Source of the DNA: Methylococcaceae bacterium
GTDB taxonomy: Bacteria; Pseudomonadota; Gammaproteobacteria; Methylococcales; Methylomonadaceae
NCBI GenBank assembly: GCA_947505055.1
Contig: CANNLO010000266.1
Coordinates: forward strand, 1 to 6,735
Length of the DNA stretch: 6,735 bases
Reading direction: 5' to 3'
Of the stretch, positions 1-6,662 are shown piece by piece; within the stretch, counting starts at the first letter, position 1, and each line of letters begins with the position of its first letter. The position numbers and the translations under genes are program-made. The notes beneath the pieces are model-generated. The model was not told the DNA's origin. It did not search any database and saw nothing but the letters and a program-made list of their open reading frames with translations.

Positions 1-72
1 CCACTGGGACGTCCAGTAAATCATAAACCGCTGCAAGCCTTGATAGATATGGTCTGTAGCGATTCCTACTGA
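1..72 (+). CDS. C-terminal end of an unrecognised protein (partial)
   Basis: Frame 1 is open from the window edge and ends at TGA 70-72, giving 23 residues that begin PLGRPVNHKP and end CSDSY. The fragment has a V-x-x-K-P-L pattern followed by a short hydrophobic helix-like stretch. This faintly recalls the last strand and helix of a receiver domain, but the spacing after KP is shorter than usual and 23 residues cannot settle it. A hairpin begins three bases after the stop, which fits a real gene end. No function is assigned. Alternatively the frame is open by chance, since 23 codons without a stop is not rare. Confidence 0.35.
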   Translation, partial: PLGRPVNHKPLQALIDMVCSDSY

Positions 73-74
73 GC

Positions 75-96
75 CTTCCAATAGCGCCACTGGAAG
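75..96 (+). terminator. Small hairpin after the first gene fragment, weak terminator candidate
   Basis: CTTCCA at 75-80 pairs perfectly with TGGAAG at 91-96 around a 10-base loop. The pairing resumes beyond one mismatch with AG/CT. It sits directly after the stop at 70-72. No T-run follows, so it is not a classical intrinsic terminator; it could be a Rho-associated 3' structure or chance. Confidence 0.22.
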
Positions 97-503
97 ACTC
101 AATAACGGCATTACTCTCTTCAAAATGTACAATGGTGCATTATCTGGTCAGGCTCACTCATCGACTATGTCAATTGGGACTGCCAACAGGAATAATTTGA
201 CCTGATTTGGCGTGACTTCGGATCTGTTTGGGCCTATTGGGTTTACTAATAGAGGTATTCTTTATAACGGTTTAGCTAACACGGGTGCCTGCGACTAGCA
301 GGGAGATAGGTTTTTGGGGTTGGTTTCAGCAGCTTTATACGACCAAAATTTGTATCTGTCAATATAAAAGTCTAACAGACGGAACACATCGCTTAATAAT
401 GGGTTACAAGATTTTTTAAGCGGGACTGATTTGCTGCACTCTGTATATCTAATTACTCCATAAGTTCAATTTATAATTTGCAGATAAATAAATTCAAGGT
501 ATA
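97..503. other. Gene-free stretch upstream of the kinase
   Basis: All frames here are broken by frequent stops, and I recognise no protein remnant. The only local structure I see is a 5-bp hairpin (CCTGC 288-292, loop GACTA, GCAGG 298-302) followed after eight bases by TTTTT at 311-315. The left part (97-240) has a more coding-like base composition than the AT-rich right part (340-503), so it may be eroded coding sequence, but no frame supports that. The right part is AT-rich, as expected for a promoter region. Confidence 0.5.
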
Positions 504-531
504 TTGAAAATCAATGCCATACTGTTATAAA
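504..531 (+). promoter_or_regulatory. Candidate sigma70-type promoter for the PAS histidine kinase
   Basis: TTGAAA at 504-509 and TATAAA at 526-531 are separated by 16 bp, each differing from the consensus hexamer by only one or two bases. Transcription would start near 538-540, giving a very short leader of about 12-14 nt before ATG 552. That leader contains a purine stretch, GAGAG at 543-547, which is the only Shine-Dalgarno-like sequence. The region is AT-rich, so chance matches are common. Confidence 0.4.
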
Positions 532-551
532 GTTTAGTTATAGAGAGCAAT

Positions 552-3335
552 ATGACTTCCGATTCTTCACCGCAAAATTTCGTTAAATCTACTGATTGCT
601 CCCCTGAGCAATTGCTTCATGATCTCCAGGTGCGCCAAGTTGATCTTGAATTTAAGCTGATTGAGCGGGAAGTTCAGATCGAGCATCTTAGAAGCACTCA
701 AACCCAGCATGAAGAATCAGTCCGCTATTATGCCGATCTATTTAATAATGCCCCAGTCGGTTATCTCACACTCACTGAAAACGAACTGATTTCAGAAGCC
801 AATATAGCGGCAACTGAACTTCTTGGTATAGACCGTCACAACTTGTTATCCCGTCGATTTGCCAGCCTTGTTGCAGCTGACGATGGTGATCGCTGGTATT
901 TATTATTCGCCCAACTCATTAAGCGCAATCAAGCTGTAGATATTGAGCTGGTTCTTAAGGATAGTCAGGGAAATGAGTTCCCTGTGCAACTAAATTGTCT
1001 GAGCATCAATGCCACAGTCCGTATTTCAATCACTGATATCAGCAGCATTAAACAAGCTGAGACGGTCATGCGCAACGTCGAAGAGACAGTTGCCATTCAA
1101 CAAACCGAACGCCTGCACTACCTACAAGCCCAGGAAGACCTACTCTATCGCTTTCAGAAAATAGCCAGATCTGTGCCAGGGGTTATTTATCAATATCGAT
1201 TGCGGCCAGACGGCAGCTCCTGCATTCCATATGCCAGTGATGCCTTGTTTGACATCTACCGACTTCGACCTGAGGAAGTTAGCGAAGATGCGACTAAAGC
1301 CCTTGCTCTCATTCATCCTGAGGATTGCGAGGGATTTATTGCCTCAATTCAAGCCTCAGCCCGAGACCTGACATCCTGGTATTATGAATATCGCATCAAA
1401 TATGTCGATGGCACGGTGCGTTGGCTATTGGCTAATTCGCGCCCCCAACGAGAAGCTGATGGCTCCACGCTTTGGCATGGTTTTACTACCGATATTACCG
1501 AACGCCGATTATCGGATCAAGTGCTTAATCAGCTAAAAGCCATGGTTGATATATCCTTGGACGGCTTTTATATAGTTGACCAGAAAGGACAGCTTATCGA
1601 GGTTAATGCAGCCTATGCACAAATGCTCGGTTATTCTGCGGTGGAACTAACAGGCATGCACCTTAACCAATTGGAAGCCATCGAAGATGATGAGCAAATC
1701 AAAGCTCATATTGCAAAAGTCATTGAACAAGGCTTCGATTTTTTTGAAACCCGTCAGTTTCATAAGAATGGCCACGAAATCAGCCTTGAAACATCGGTTT
1801 GCTACCTGGCTGATTACCAGCGGTTTTGCGTGTTTTGTCGGGATATTACTCAGCGTAAGGCAATGGAGCGTGCGTTAAAATTAAGTGAGTCGAAATTTCG
1901 TTCTATTATTAATGCTTCCCCGATTCCAATGGCCTTGGTTAACACATCAGCAAAACAAGCGGAGTTTGTTTTTTTAAGCCCGTCGTTTTTGAAAACATTT
2001 GGTTATGAGTTAGCGGAAATTTCCACCCTCGAAGAGTGGAACTCAAAAGCCTATCCCGATCCAGACTATCGCGCTAGGTTGAAAGCATTGGGGCAAAAGC
2101 TTAGAGGGAGTGAACAGGATAATTTTACACCTGTGGAAATCTCTATTTGCTGTAATGACAATAGTTATAAAACTGTTTTAGCCAGCTACACTTCAATTGA
2201 TAACGATTCAAAAGCTATGGGCTTGGTCATGCTATACGATATTACCGACCGTAAACAAGTTGAAGCCCAGTATAATTCAATATTTAATGCCTCTGTGGAG
2301 GGCATTATTACAGTAAATATCGATAATATTGTGGTTGCTTCCAACCCTGCAGTAGAAACTATTTTTGGTTACAGTGCTGACGAACTAGTCAATGGCACTG
2401 TACAAAAACTCCTGCCTTCATTGTCAGATAACAGCCATCAGCTTAGCCTGAGTTATTCGCAGCCATTAATTGTTAAAATACAGGAAATTCAAGGTTTACA
2501 TAAAAACGGCCATTTAATAACCCTGGATTTGACCATCGCTGACTATACTATCGATAAGAAACGCTATTTCACCTACATTGTTCGTGACATTACCGAGCGC
2601 AAAAAGAAAGAGCAACAAGATAAAGAGCATCTGGATCAGCTTGCCCATGTCGGTCGCCTGGGATTGATGGGGGAAATGGCTTCAGGAATTGCTCATGAGG
2701 TCAATCAACCTTTAACTGCGATCGCAACTTATGCGCAAGTCAGTTTAAATCTTATAAAAAAGGAAAAGCCTGACCTACAGAAACTGGCTGAAATAGCCGT
2801 TAAAACTCAGGAGCAAGCTTTACGGGCAGGCCACATCATTCACGGGATGAAGCAGTTTTGCAAATCCAAGGCACAACAGCGATCAATGACTAACATCAAC
2901 GACTTGATTAATAACAGTGTCAAATTGTGTGCCGATCAGTTGAAGCAAAATAGTATAGTGGTGACATTTAAACTTGAAGAGCATTTGCCCGTTATTAATG
3001 TTGATCCTATTCAAATTGAACAGGTACTCATCAATCTGATCCGTAATGGAGCTGATGCGATACTGAGTGCAACGGAAAAGATACAACGAAAGGTAACCAT
3101 CCACAGTCAGTTAACGCCCAATCATGAAATAAAGGTTAGCGTGCAAGACAACGGTTCTGGCATTCCAGATGACCAACGAGAAAAAGTATTAATACCTTTT
3201 CATACGTCTAAGTCAGAAGGTATGGGTATGGGTTTATCTATCAGTTCCTCGCTGATAGAGGCTCATAATGGGAAGCTGAATTTCGAAAGTCAATTTGGGA
3301 AAGGCAGCACCTTTTATTTTACGCTGCCTATATAA
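552..3335 (+). CDS. Soluble sensor histidine kinase with five PAS domains
   Basis: A 927-residue cytosolic kinase expected to autophosphorylate on His in response to signals sensed by PAS domains. Order seen: N-terminal coiled coil about 15-60 (the LLHDLQVRQVDLE type that precedes PAS modules); PAS1 about 60-167; a short coiled linker; PAS2 about 200-320 (PAS_3-like, closing with DITERR); PAS3 about 328-440 (DITQRK); PAS4 about 446-568 (DITDRK); PAS5 about 574-686 (DITERK). HisKA follows with the H-box SGIAHEVNQP, phospho-acceptor H715. The HATPase domain has N-box residues N828 and N832, G1 DNGSGI from D866, F-box PFHTSKS and G2 GMGMGLSI at 890-897. The HEVNQPL core is of the FixL/NtrB-like type. 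No membrane segment or signal peptide is visible, and there is no C-terminal receiver. No response regulator adjoins it, so its partner and signal are unknown. The ATG start has a GAGAG five bases upstream. The coding region ends inside the outer arm of a repeat element. Confidence 0.96.
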   Translation: MTSDSSPQNFVKSTDCSPEQLLHDLQVRQVDLEFKLIEREVQIEHLRSTQTQHEESVRYYADLFNNAPVGYLTLTENELISEANIAATELLGIDRHNLLSRRFASLVAADDGDRWYLLFAQLIKRNQAVDIELVLKDSQGNEFPVQLNCLSINATVRISITDISSIKQAETVMRNVEETVAIQQTERLHYLQAQEDLLYRFQKIARSVPGVIYQYRLRPDGSSCIPYASDALFDIYRLRPEEVSEDATKALALIHPEDCEGFIASIQASARDLTSWYYEYRIKYVDGTVRWLLANSRPQREADGSTLWHGFTTDITERRLSDQVLNQLKAMVDISLDGFYIVDQKGQLIEVNAAYAQMLGYSAVELTGMHLNQLEAIEDDEQIKAHIAKVIEQGFDFFETRQFHKNGHEISLETSVCYLADYQRFCVFCRDITQRKAMERALKLSESKFRSIINASPIPMALVNTSAKQAEFVFLSPSFLKTFGYELAEISTLEEWNSKAYPDPDYRARLKALGQKLRGSEQDNFTPVEISICCNDNSYKTVLASYTSIDNDSKAMGLVMLYDITDRKQVEAQYNSIFNASVEGIITVNIDNIVVASNPAVETIFGYSADELVNGTVQKLLPSLSDNSHQLSLSYSQPLIVKIQEIQGLHKNGHLITLDLTIADYTIDKKRYFTYIVRDITERKKKEQQDKEHLDQLAHVGRLGLMGEMASGIAHEVNQPLTAIATYAQVSLNLIKKEKPDLQKLAEIAVKTQEQALRAGHIIHGMKQFCKSKAQQRSMTNINDLINNSVKLCADQLKQNSIVVTFKLEEHLPVINVDPIQIEQVLINLIRNGADAILSATEKIQRKVTIHSQLTPNHEIKVSVQDNGSGIPDDQREKVLIPFHTSKSEGMGMGLSISSSLIEAHNGKLNFESQFGKGSTFYFTLPI

Positions 3336-3505
3336 TCCTAAAAACCGCAGTTAGTCCACGAAAAGCACGAAAGACACGAAATAAATCAAGACCTTGTATT
3401 TGTTAAGCTATTCACCCTTTGGGTGATGATCTACAGTTCGGTATCTATTTGAAAAATTTCGTGCTTTTAGTGTTTTTCGTGGAAAAATGATTTTTCTAGG
3501 ATAAT
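3332..3505. repeat. Miniature inverted-repeat element beginning at the kinase stop codon
   Basis: Left arm 3332-3382 and right arm 3456-3505 are inverted copies. The inner 28 bp (3355-3382 against the complement of 3456-3483) match at 24 of 28 positions, and the outer 9 bp (ATAATCCTA against ATTATCCTA) at 8 of 9. The left arm contains three tandem 9-bp units of the CACGAAA type (3357 onward). The 73-bp centre includes a perfect hairpin TCACCC 3412-3417, TTT, GGGTGA 3421-3426. It has no coding capacity. The kinase stop TAA (3333-3335) lies in the outermost bases, so the transcript could fold into a long stem directly after translation ends and act as a 3' stabiliser or terminator. CACGAAA-type repeats of this kind occur dispersed in many proteobacterial genomes; the family name is not assigned. 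Confidence 0.8.
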
Positions 3506-3525
3506 GGTTAGAAAGGTTGTTGATT

Positions 3526-3607
3526 GTCGGCCCAGTAGTCGAACGACAGCAATGGCCCATATCTCAGGCGTTGCTTGTGAGTAACCCTCGGCCCGGTTTT
3601 GGCCGAC
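3526..3607. repeat. GC-rich patch with inverted repeats, possible degraded REP-like sequence
   Basis: GTCGGCC at 3526-3532 is the exact inverse of GGCCGAC at 3601-3607. The latter also forms a tighter hairpin with TCGGCC 3588-3593 around a 7-base loop. A further small inverted repeat, GTCG-AA-CGAC, lies at 3538-3547. The stretch of about 100 bp is visibly richer in GC than the DNA on both sides. No frame looks coding. It could be a remnant of a dispersed extragenic repeat or of an older insertion. Confidence 0.35.
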
Positions 3608-3656
3608 TGTGGCCCGCCAACATTTGATAAAAAATTTAGTGGCTTTGTTTTTTTGT

Positions 3657-3929
3657 TCAACACTCGAATCCTACCCAAACCAGACATTGGTTTATGAATT
3701 TAGGCTTCCCGAAACCGGTCATTGGTAAAGTAACATTCTCGTCCCCCTTACAGACTTTCACTGCACATTTTTGAATAGTGACTTTCCCACGGAAAGGGCA
3801 AATCAGTTTTAAGGAATCAACTGTGACTACTTGAAAAAAGATAATGGAGGGATTGGTAATCTTTATGTGCTTTTTAACGTGTTTAAAATCGGCAGCAGAC
3901 TTTTGAATATTAAAGCCGCTTATTTTCAA
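3657..3929 (-). CDS. Doubtful small cysteine-containing protein (90 aa, TTG start)
   Basis: An open frame of 90 codons whose only possible start of this length is TTG (complement of 3927-3929), without a visible Shine-Dalgarno sequence. The predicted product begins MKISGFNIQKSAADF and carries five cysteines in its C-terminal half, with the segment LICPFRGKVTIQKCAVKVC and an ending of QCLVWVGFEC. There is no signal peptide or membrane segment. The CPxxGKVT start of the second half loosely resembles small PAAR-like cysteine proteins, but I cannot claim homology. Residue composition looks protein-like, so this may be a real small gene, the C-terminal part of an older gene that lost its start, or chance. 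It lies divergent from the HD-GYP gene at 4237 and isolated from other minus-strand genes. Confidence 0.3.
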   Translation of the reverse strand: MKISGFNIQKSAADFKHVKKHIKITNPSIIFFQVVTVDSLKLICPFRGKVTIQKCAVKVCKGDENVTLPMTGFGKPKFINQCLVWVGFEC

Positions 3930-4236
3930 ATCTAGGTTCTATAAGTGTTTATACGTATAGATTTTTCCATTTTAAATAATATAATTCTGCACAAGTTTAG
4001 TTGATATATTAATTGCATTAGGTCAACTCTTCGTTGATTAAATTACATCCCCTGTAGGCTTTATTCATTCAGAGTTCTATAGCCGCTTTGCAGGATCTTC
4101 CAACTCTATAATGGATTTAAAGAGGGATACTTAAAGGCGGTTGAATTTCCTATCCGTATTCGTCAACTATGAATTGGATAATATTCCAGTCGTGAGTGAA
4201 GGTAATTTTTTTAAAACGTTTGATTAGGTAATACTT
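3930..4236. other. AT-rich intergenic region upstream of the HD-GYP gene
   Basis: No frame here looks coding. It contains a perfect 10-bp palindrome TATACGTATA at 3950-3959 and a perfect TATAAT hexamer at 4107-4112. The 130 bp between that hexamer and the downstream ATG would be a long untranslated leader. I do not recognise a riboswitch fold in it. Confidence 0.5.
4107..4112 (+). promoter_or_regulatory. Candidate -10 element upstream of the HD-GYP gene
   Basis: A perfect TATAAT hexamer with no good -35 at 16-18 bp; the nearest sequence is GCTTTG or CGCTTT. It could be an activator-dependent promoter or a chance match in AT-rich DNA. The start codon is about 125 bp downstream. Confidence 0.25.
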
Positions 4237-5511
4237 ATGAAATGGTTAAGTGGTTTATTCCTGACAAGTAATGCTTTTGGAAAACTTAAAAAAATTAATG
4301 TTCGGGACGTAAAACTGGGAATGTATATTCAGAAAATCTGCGGCAGTTGGATGGCTAGTCCATTCTGGAAGAAATCCTTCAAGCTGACCGATCCCAAAGA
4401 TTTAAAAAAGCTGGCTGAGTCCAGCATACACGAAGTCTGGATTGATACAGTTAAGGGATTAGATATTGAATCCATTCCTCACATTCCAGTCGGTTTGAAC
4501 GAAAAATCAAAGAAAGAAATAGATCCCAAACTACCTCATATTCTGGCCGCACAGTCCACCGCAATTTTTATTCCACACGTTTCTGTACATGAAGAGTTTG
4601 AGCAAGCCCGCAAAGTACTTGGTAAGGCGAAAGAAGCGGTCATATTGATGTTTCAAGAAGTGCGTATGGGCAAGGCGCTGCAACTCGACGCAATTGTCCC
4701 GCTAATAGACGATATCTATCAGTCCATTACACGCAACCCAGAAGCATTTTTAAGTCTGTCCAGATTAAAAAACAAGGATAACTACACCTACTTGCATTCA
4801 GTTGCTGTATGCGCGCTGATGATGGCTCTCGGAAAAAAAATGGGGTTGGATCAAACACTGATTAAAGATCTTGGTATGGCGGGATTGTTGCATGACATTG
4901 GCAAAAAGATGATCCCTTATGAAGTGCTTAACAAACCAGGACGCCTGACCGATGAAGAGTTCAATGTGGTTAAACAACACCCGCTACTGGGATGGCAAAT
5001 ACTTCAGAGATCAGAAGGTGTTTGTGAGATGGCGCTTGATGTATGTCGGCACCACCACGAGCGAGTAGACGGAGCAGGTTACCCTGACAAATTGTCCGGT
5101 GATACCCTGTCAGTATTTGCGCGCATGGGGGCTGTGTGTGATGTCTATGATGCAATAACCTCTAATCGATGCTACAGGGCGGGTTGGGACCCCGCTGAAT
5201 CGATACGAAAAATGACCGAGTGGCAAGAAGATGGGCAGTTCGACAAAAATATTCATCAATCTTTCGTAACGACCATTGGCATTTACCCGTCTGGTACACT
5301 GGTAAAATTAAAATCTAATTGCCTGGCTGTTGTGCTTGAACAGTCAGAAAATAATTTGCTTGATCCTATCGTAAAAGTATTTTTTTCAACCAAAACCAAT
5401 ACCCCGTTATCGCCAAATATTATTGACCTATCCCTGTCTACGAATTGCATTTTGAATACCGAAGATCCCAAAAAATGGAAATTTAATTTAAAGGAATTGA
5501 GGGGAATGTAA
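4237..5511 (+). CDS. HD-GYP c-di-GMP phosphodiesterase with N-terminal DUF3391
   Basis: A 424-residue cytosolic protein expected to hydrolyse cyclic di-GMP (HD-GYP enzymes give pGpG and/or GMP). The N-terminal DUF3391 domain, about residues 18-135, starts at KKINVRDVKLGMYI. The HD-GYP domain, about 165-350, has the key residues in place: H187 in YTYLHSV, H219-D220 and K223 in LLHDIGK, H248 in KQHPLLG, the HHERVDGAGYP motif with H273, H274 and E275, and D302 in CDVYDAI. A short beta-rich tail follows (IGIYPSGTLVKL), as usual for this family, and the length is typical. All signature residues are present, so it is probably active. No membrane segment is visible. The ATG start has a weak TAGG at 4225-4228; the next methionine (residue 29) would cut into DUF3391. 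It stands alone and converges on another HD-GYP-like gene. Confidence 0.95.
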   Translation: MKWLSGLFLTSNAFGKLKKINVRDVKLGMYIQKICGSWMASPFWKKSFKLTDPKDLKKLAESSIHEVWIDTVKGLDIESIPHIPVGLNEKSKKEIDPKLPHILAAQSTAIFIPHVSVHEEFEQARKVLGKAKEAVILMFQEVRMGKALQLDAIVPLIDDIYQSITRNPEAFLSLSRLKNKDNYTYLHSVAVCALMMALGKKMGLDQTLIKDLGMAGLLHDIGKKMIPYEVLNKPGRLTDEEFNVVKQHPLLGWQILQRSEGVCEMALDVCRHHHERVDGAGYPDKLSGDTLSVFARMGAVCDVYDAITSNRCYRAGWDPAESIRKMTEWQEDGQFDKNIHQSFVTTIGIYPSGTLVKLKSNCLAVVLEQSENNLLDPIVKVFFSTKTNTPLSPNIIDLSLSTNCILNTEDPKKWKFNLKELRGM

Positions 5512-5543
5512 ACAACACCCTAACTATTGACCTGCTATTTAAT

Positions 5544-6473
5544 TCAAGTATTATGGCCAATTTTAATAATGCACTGTTGATTACTGGTCTTTTTCATGGT
5601 GGCGAGGTTGTCAATTATTGATTGATCCACAATGCAATTTCTCATATAAATATCAAGTCCAAAATAAATACTCTCCACTTTCATGCCGACTTTTAATTGT
5701 GGCAATGATATTTCAACTATTTTGATATTCTTGGTGACAGCTGCTTTTTCACGAATTAGGAGGCCTTTCTTCCATTGTTTTGTAACCATAGCGATTCGTT
5801 TCATTTTAGCGAGTTCATTTTGGAGTTCGTCAACGCTGACGCCTTTAAGAACATTAACAAAAACATCGACAACATCAGGATCATAATGGGTTCCTTTCCG
5901 AATTATTAATAGGTTGCGTGCTTCGTAAGTGGACATGACTGCACCAGTCATTAAGCCATTAAGGCACTCGGCATAGTCACTTACCACGCTAATAATTCGA
6001 GATCCCATCGGAATATTGTGTTGCCTCAGGCCGTCTGGAAAGCCTTGGCCGTCATAATGTTCGTATTGATATCGTATTAAAGTAGCAGCGCTTTTAAAAC
6101 GCGATAAGACCTGCAATAAATCTTCACCTTCAACTGCATGACCTAAGTATTTGTATTTATTGATAGCAGACATTAACAAAAAAGGGCTTGCCCGCAAATT
6201 TTGCGTTAATGTTACCTTACCGAGTTGTATCAGAAATCCGGCATAGAAAATATCTTCTGCCTCCATTGCGCTCAAACTCAAGCCACCGGCAACTTGCAGG
6301 CTTGTTTCTGCGATATATTGTGACTGATTATGAATGCCAGGGGTTGTTTCAATAATACCTGAGAGTGTCCTGATAAACTTAATATCCAGTTGTTTTAGTT
6401 GCCTATCGGTATGCCCAAGAGACTGCGTAGTATTATTGTACCGTTCAATATATTTTATAATTTTTTCTTTCAT
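5544..6473 (-). CDS. Degenerate HD-GYP-like protein lacking a receiver domain
   Basis: A 309-residue protein: N-terminal helical or coiled segment about 1-35, HD-GYP-like domain about 38-210, linker, and a C-terminal module about 252-305 (SLPQLKVGMKVE), similar to the small beta module seen at the C-terminus of some HD-GYP-like response regulators. Aligning by eye to canonical HD-GYP, the HD pair is Q83-L84 in FLIQLGKV (G85 and K86 kept). HHE reads Q136-Y137-E138 in IRYQYEHYDGQGFPDGL, and GYP reads GFP. H48, H112 and D166 are retained. Four metal ligands are thus lost, so phosphodiesterase activity is unlikely; a binding or regulatory role is inferred. The family is usually fused to an N-terminal receiver, which is absent here. 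There is no clear Shine-Dalgarno before ATG 6473-6471. The gene ends 32 bp from the stop of the active HD-GYP gene, in the opposite direction. It could be a functional short form or a 5'-truncated remnant. Confidence 0.88.
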   Translation of the reverse strand: MKEKIIKYIERYNNTTQSLGHTDRQLKQLDIKFIRTLSGIIETTPGIHNQSQYIAETSLQVAGGLSLSAMEAEDIFYAGFLIQLGKVTLTQNLRASPFLLMSAINKYKYLGHAVEGEDLLQVLSRFKSAATLIRYQYEHYDGQGFPDGLRQHNIPMGSRIISVVSDYAECLNGLMTGAVMSTYEARNLLIIRKGTHYDPDVVDVFVNVLKGVSVDELQNELAKMKRIAMVTKQWKKGLLIREKAAVTKNIKIVEISLPQLKVGMKVESIYFGLDIYMRNCIVDQSIIDNLATMKKTSNQQCIIKIGHNT

Positions 6474-6560
6474 TTTTATGGTTAATTTAAGCTTATTCCC
6501 AATTTCATGGGGTATATGCCCGACTGTGTGGACTTGCGATATATCACTCTTTATATGTTT
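6474..6560 (-). pseudogene. Possible remnant of the missing upstream domain, in frame with the degenerate HD-GYP gene
   Basis: The frame stays open for 29 codons upstream of the annotated ATG, to a TAA at 6561-6563, with no ATG, GTG or TTG in it. The last part reads IPHEIGNKLKLTIK and then continues into MKEKIIKYIER. This resembles the end of a receiver domain leading into its linker helix (pattern P-x-E-[IL]-x-x-[KR]-[LV]-K). It may be leftover coding sequence from a longer REC-HD-GYP-like gene, interrupted near the adjacent IS21 end. A 29-codon open run in AT-rich DNA could also be chance. Confidence 0.3.
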
Positions 6561-6599
6561 TTATTTTAAATCAATAAGATATTGCGTATTCTGATTAAT

Positions 6600-6633
6600 T
6601 TGAACACCTATTCTGGCCGAACTTGAACACCTA
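6600..6633. repeat. Paired 11-bp terminal repeats of the IS21-like element
   Basis: TTGAACACCTA occurs exactly at 6600-6610 and again at 6623-6633, a 23-bp period. An inverted near-copy of the core (GTGTTCAA, 6672-6679) lies inside the istB coding end. Such spaced repeats are the likely transposase (IstA) binding sites. Confidence 0.7.
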
Positions 6634-6662
6634 AAACCTAACGCATCGGTGGAAGTGAATTT

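Noticed and set aside
125..205. 26-codon ATG frame in the upstream gap
   Set aside because: Too short, no Shine-Dalgarno sequence and no recognisable motif; consistent with chance.
288..315. Hairpin followed by TTTTT as an intrinsic terminator
   Set aside because: The 5-bp stem is short and the T-run starts eight bases beyond it; no gene ends nearby.
2883..3104. Minus-strand open frame inside the kinase HATPase region
   Set aside because: It is antisense to conserved kinase motifs and its product has no recognisable features.
3950..3959. Perfect palindrome TATACGTATA as an operator
   Set aside because: A 10-bp palindrome in AT-rich DNA is expected by chance, and it is far from either start codon with no second copy.
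4798..5155. Minus-strand open frames opposite the HD-GYP catalytic core
   Set aside because: They mirror the conserved plus-strand codons; histidine-rich translations arise from the complementary strand.
6334..6594. Plus-strand open frame of 86 codons overlapping the start of the degenerate HD-GYP gene
   Set aside because: It is antisense to a well-supported gene and the AT-rich region upstream of it; the product is a low-complexity hydrophobic translation with no recognisable family.
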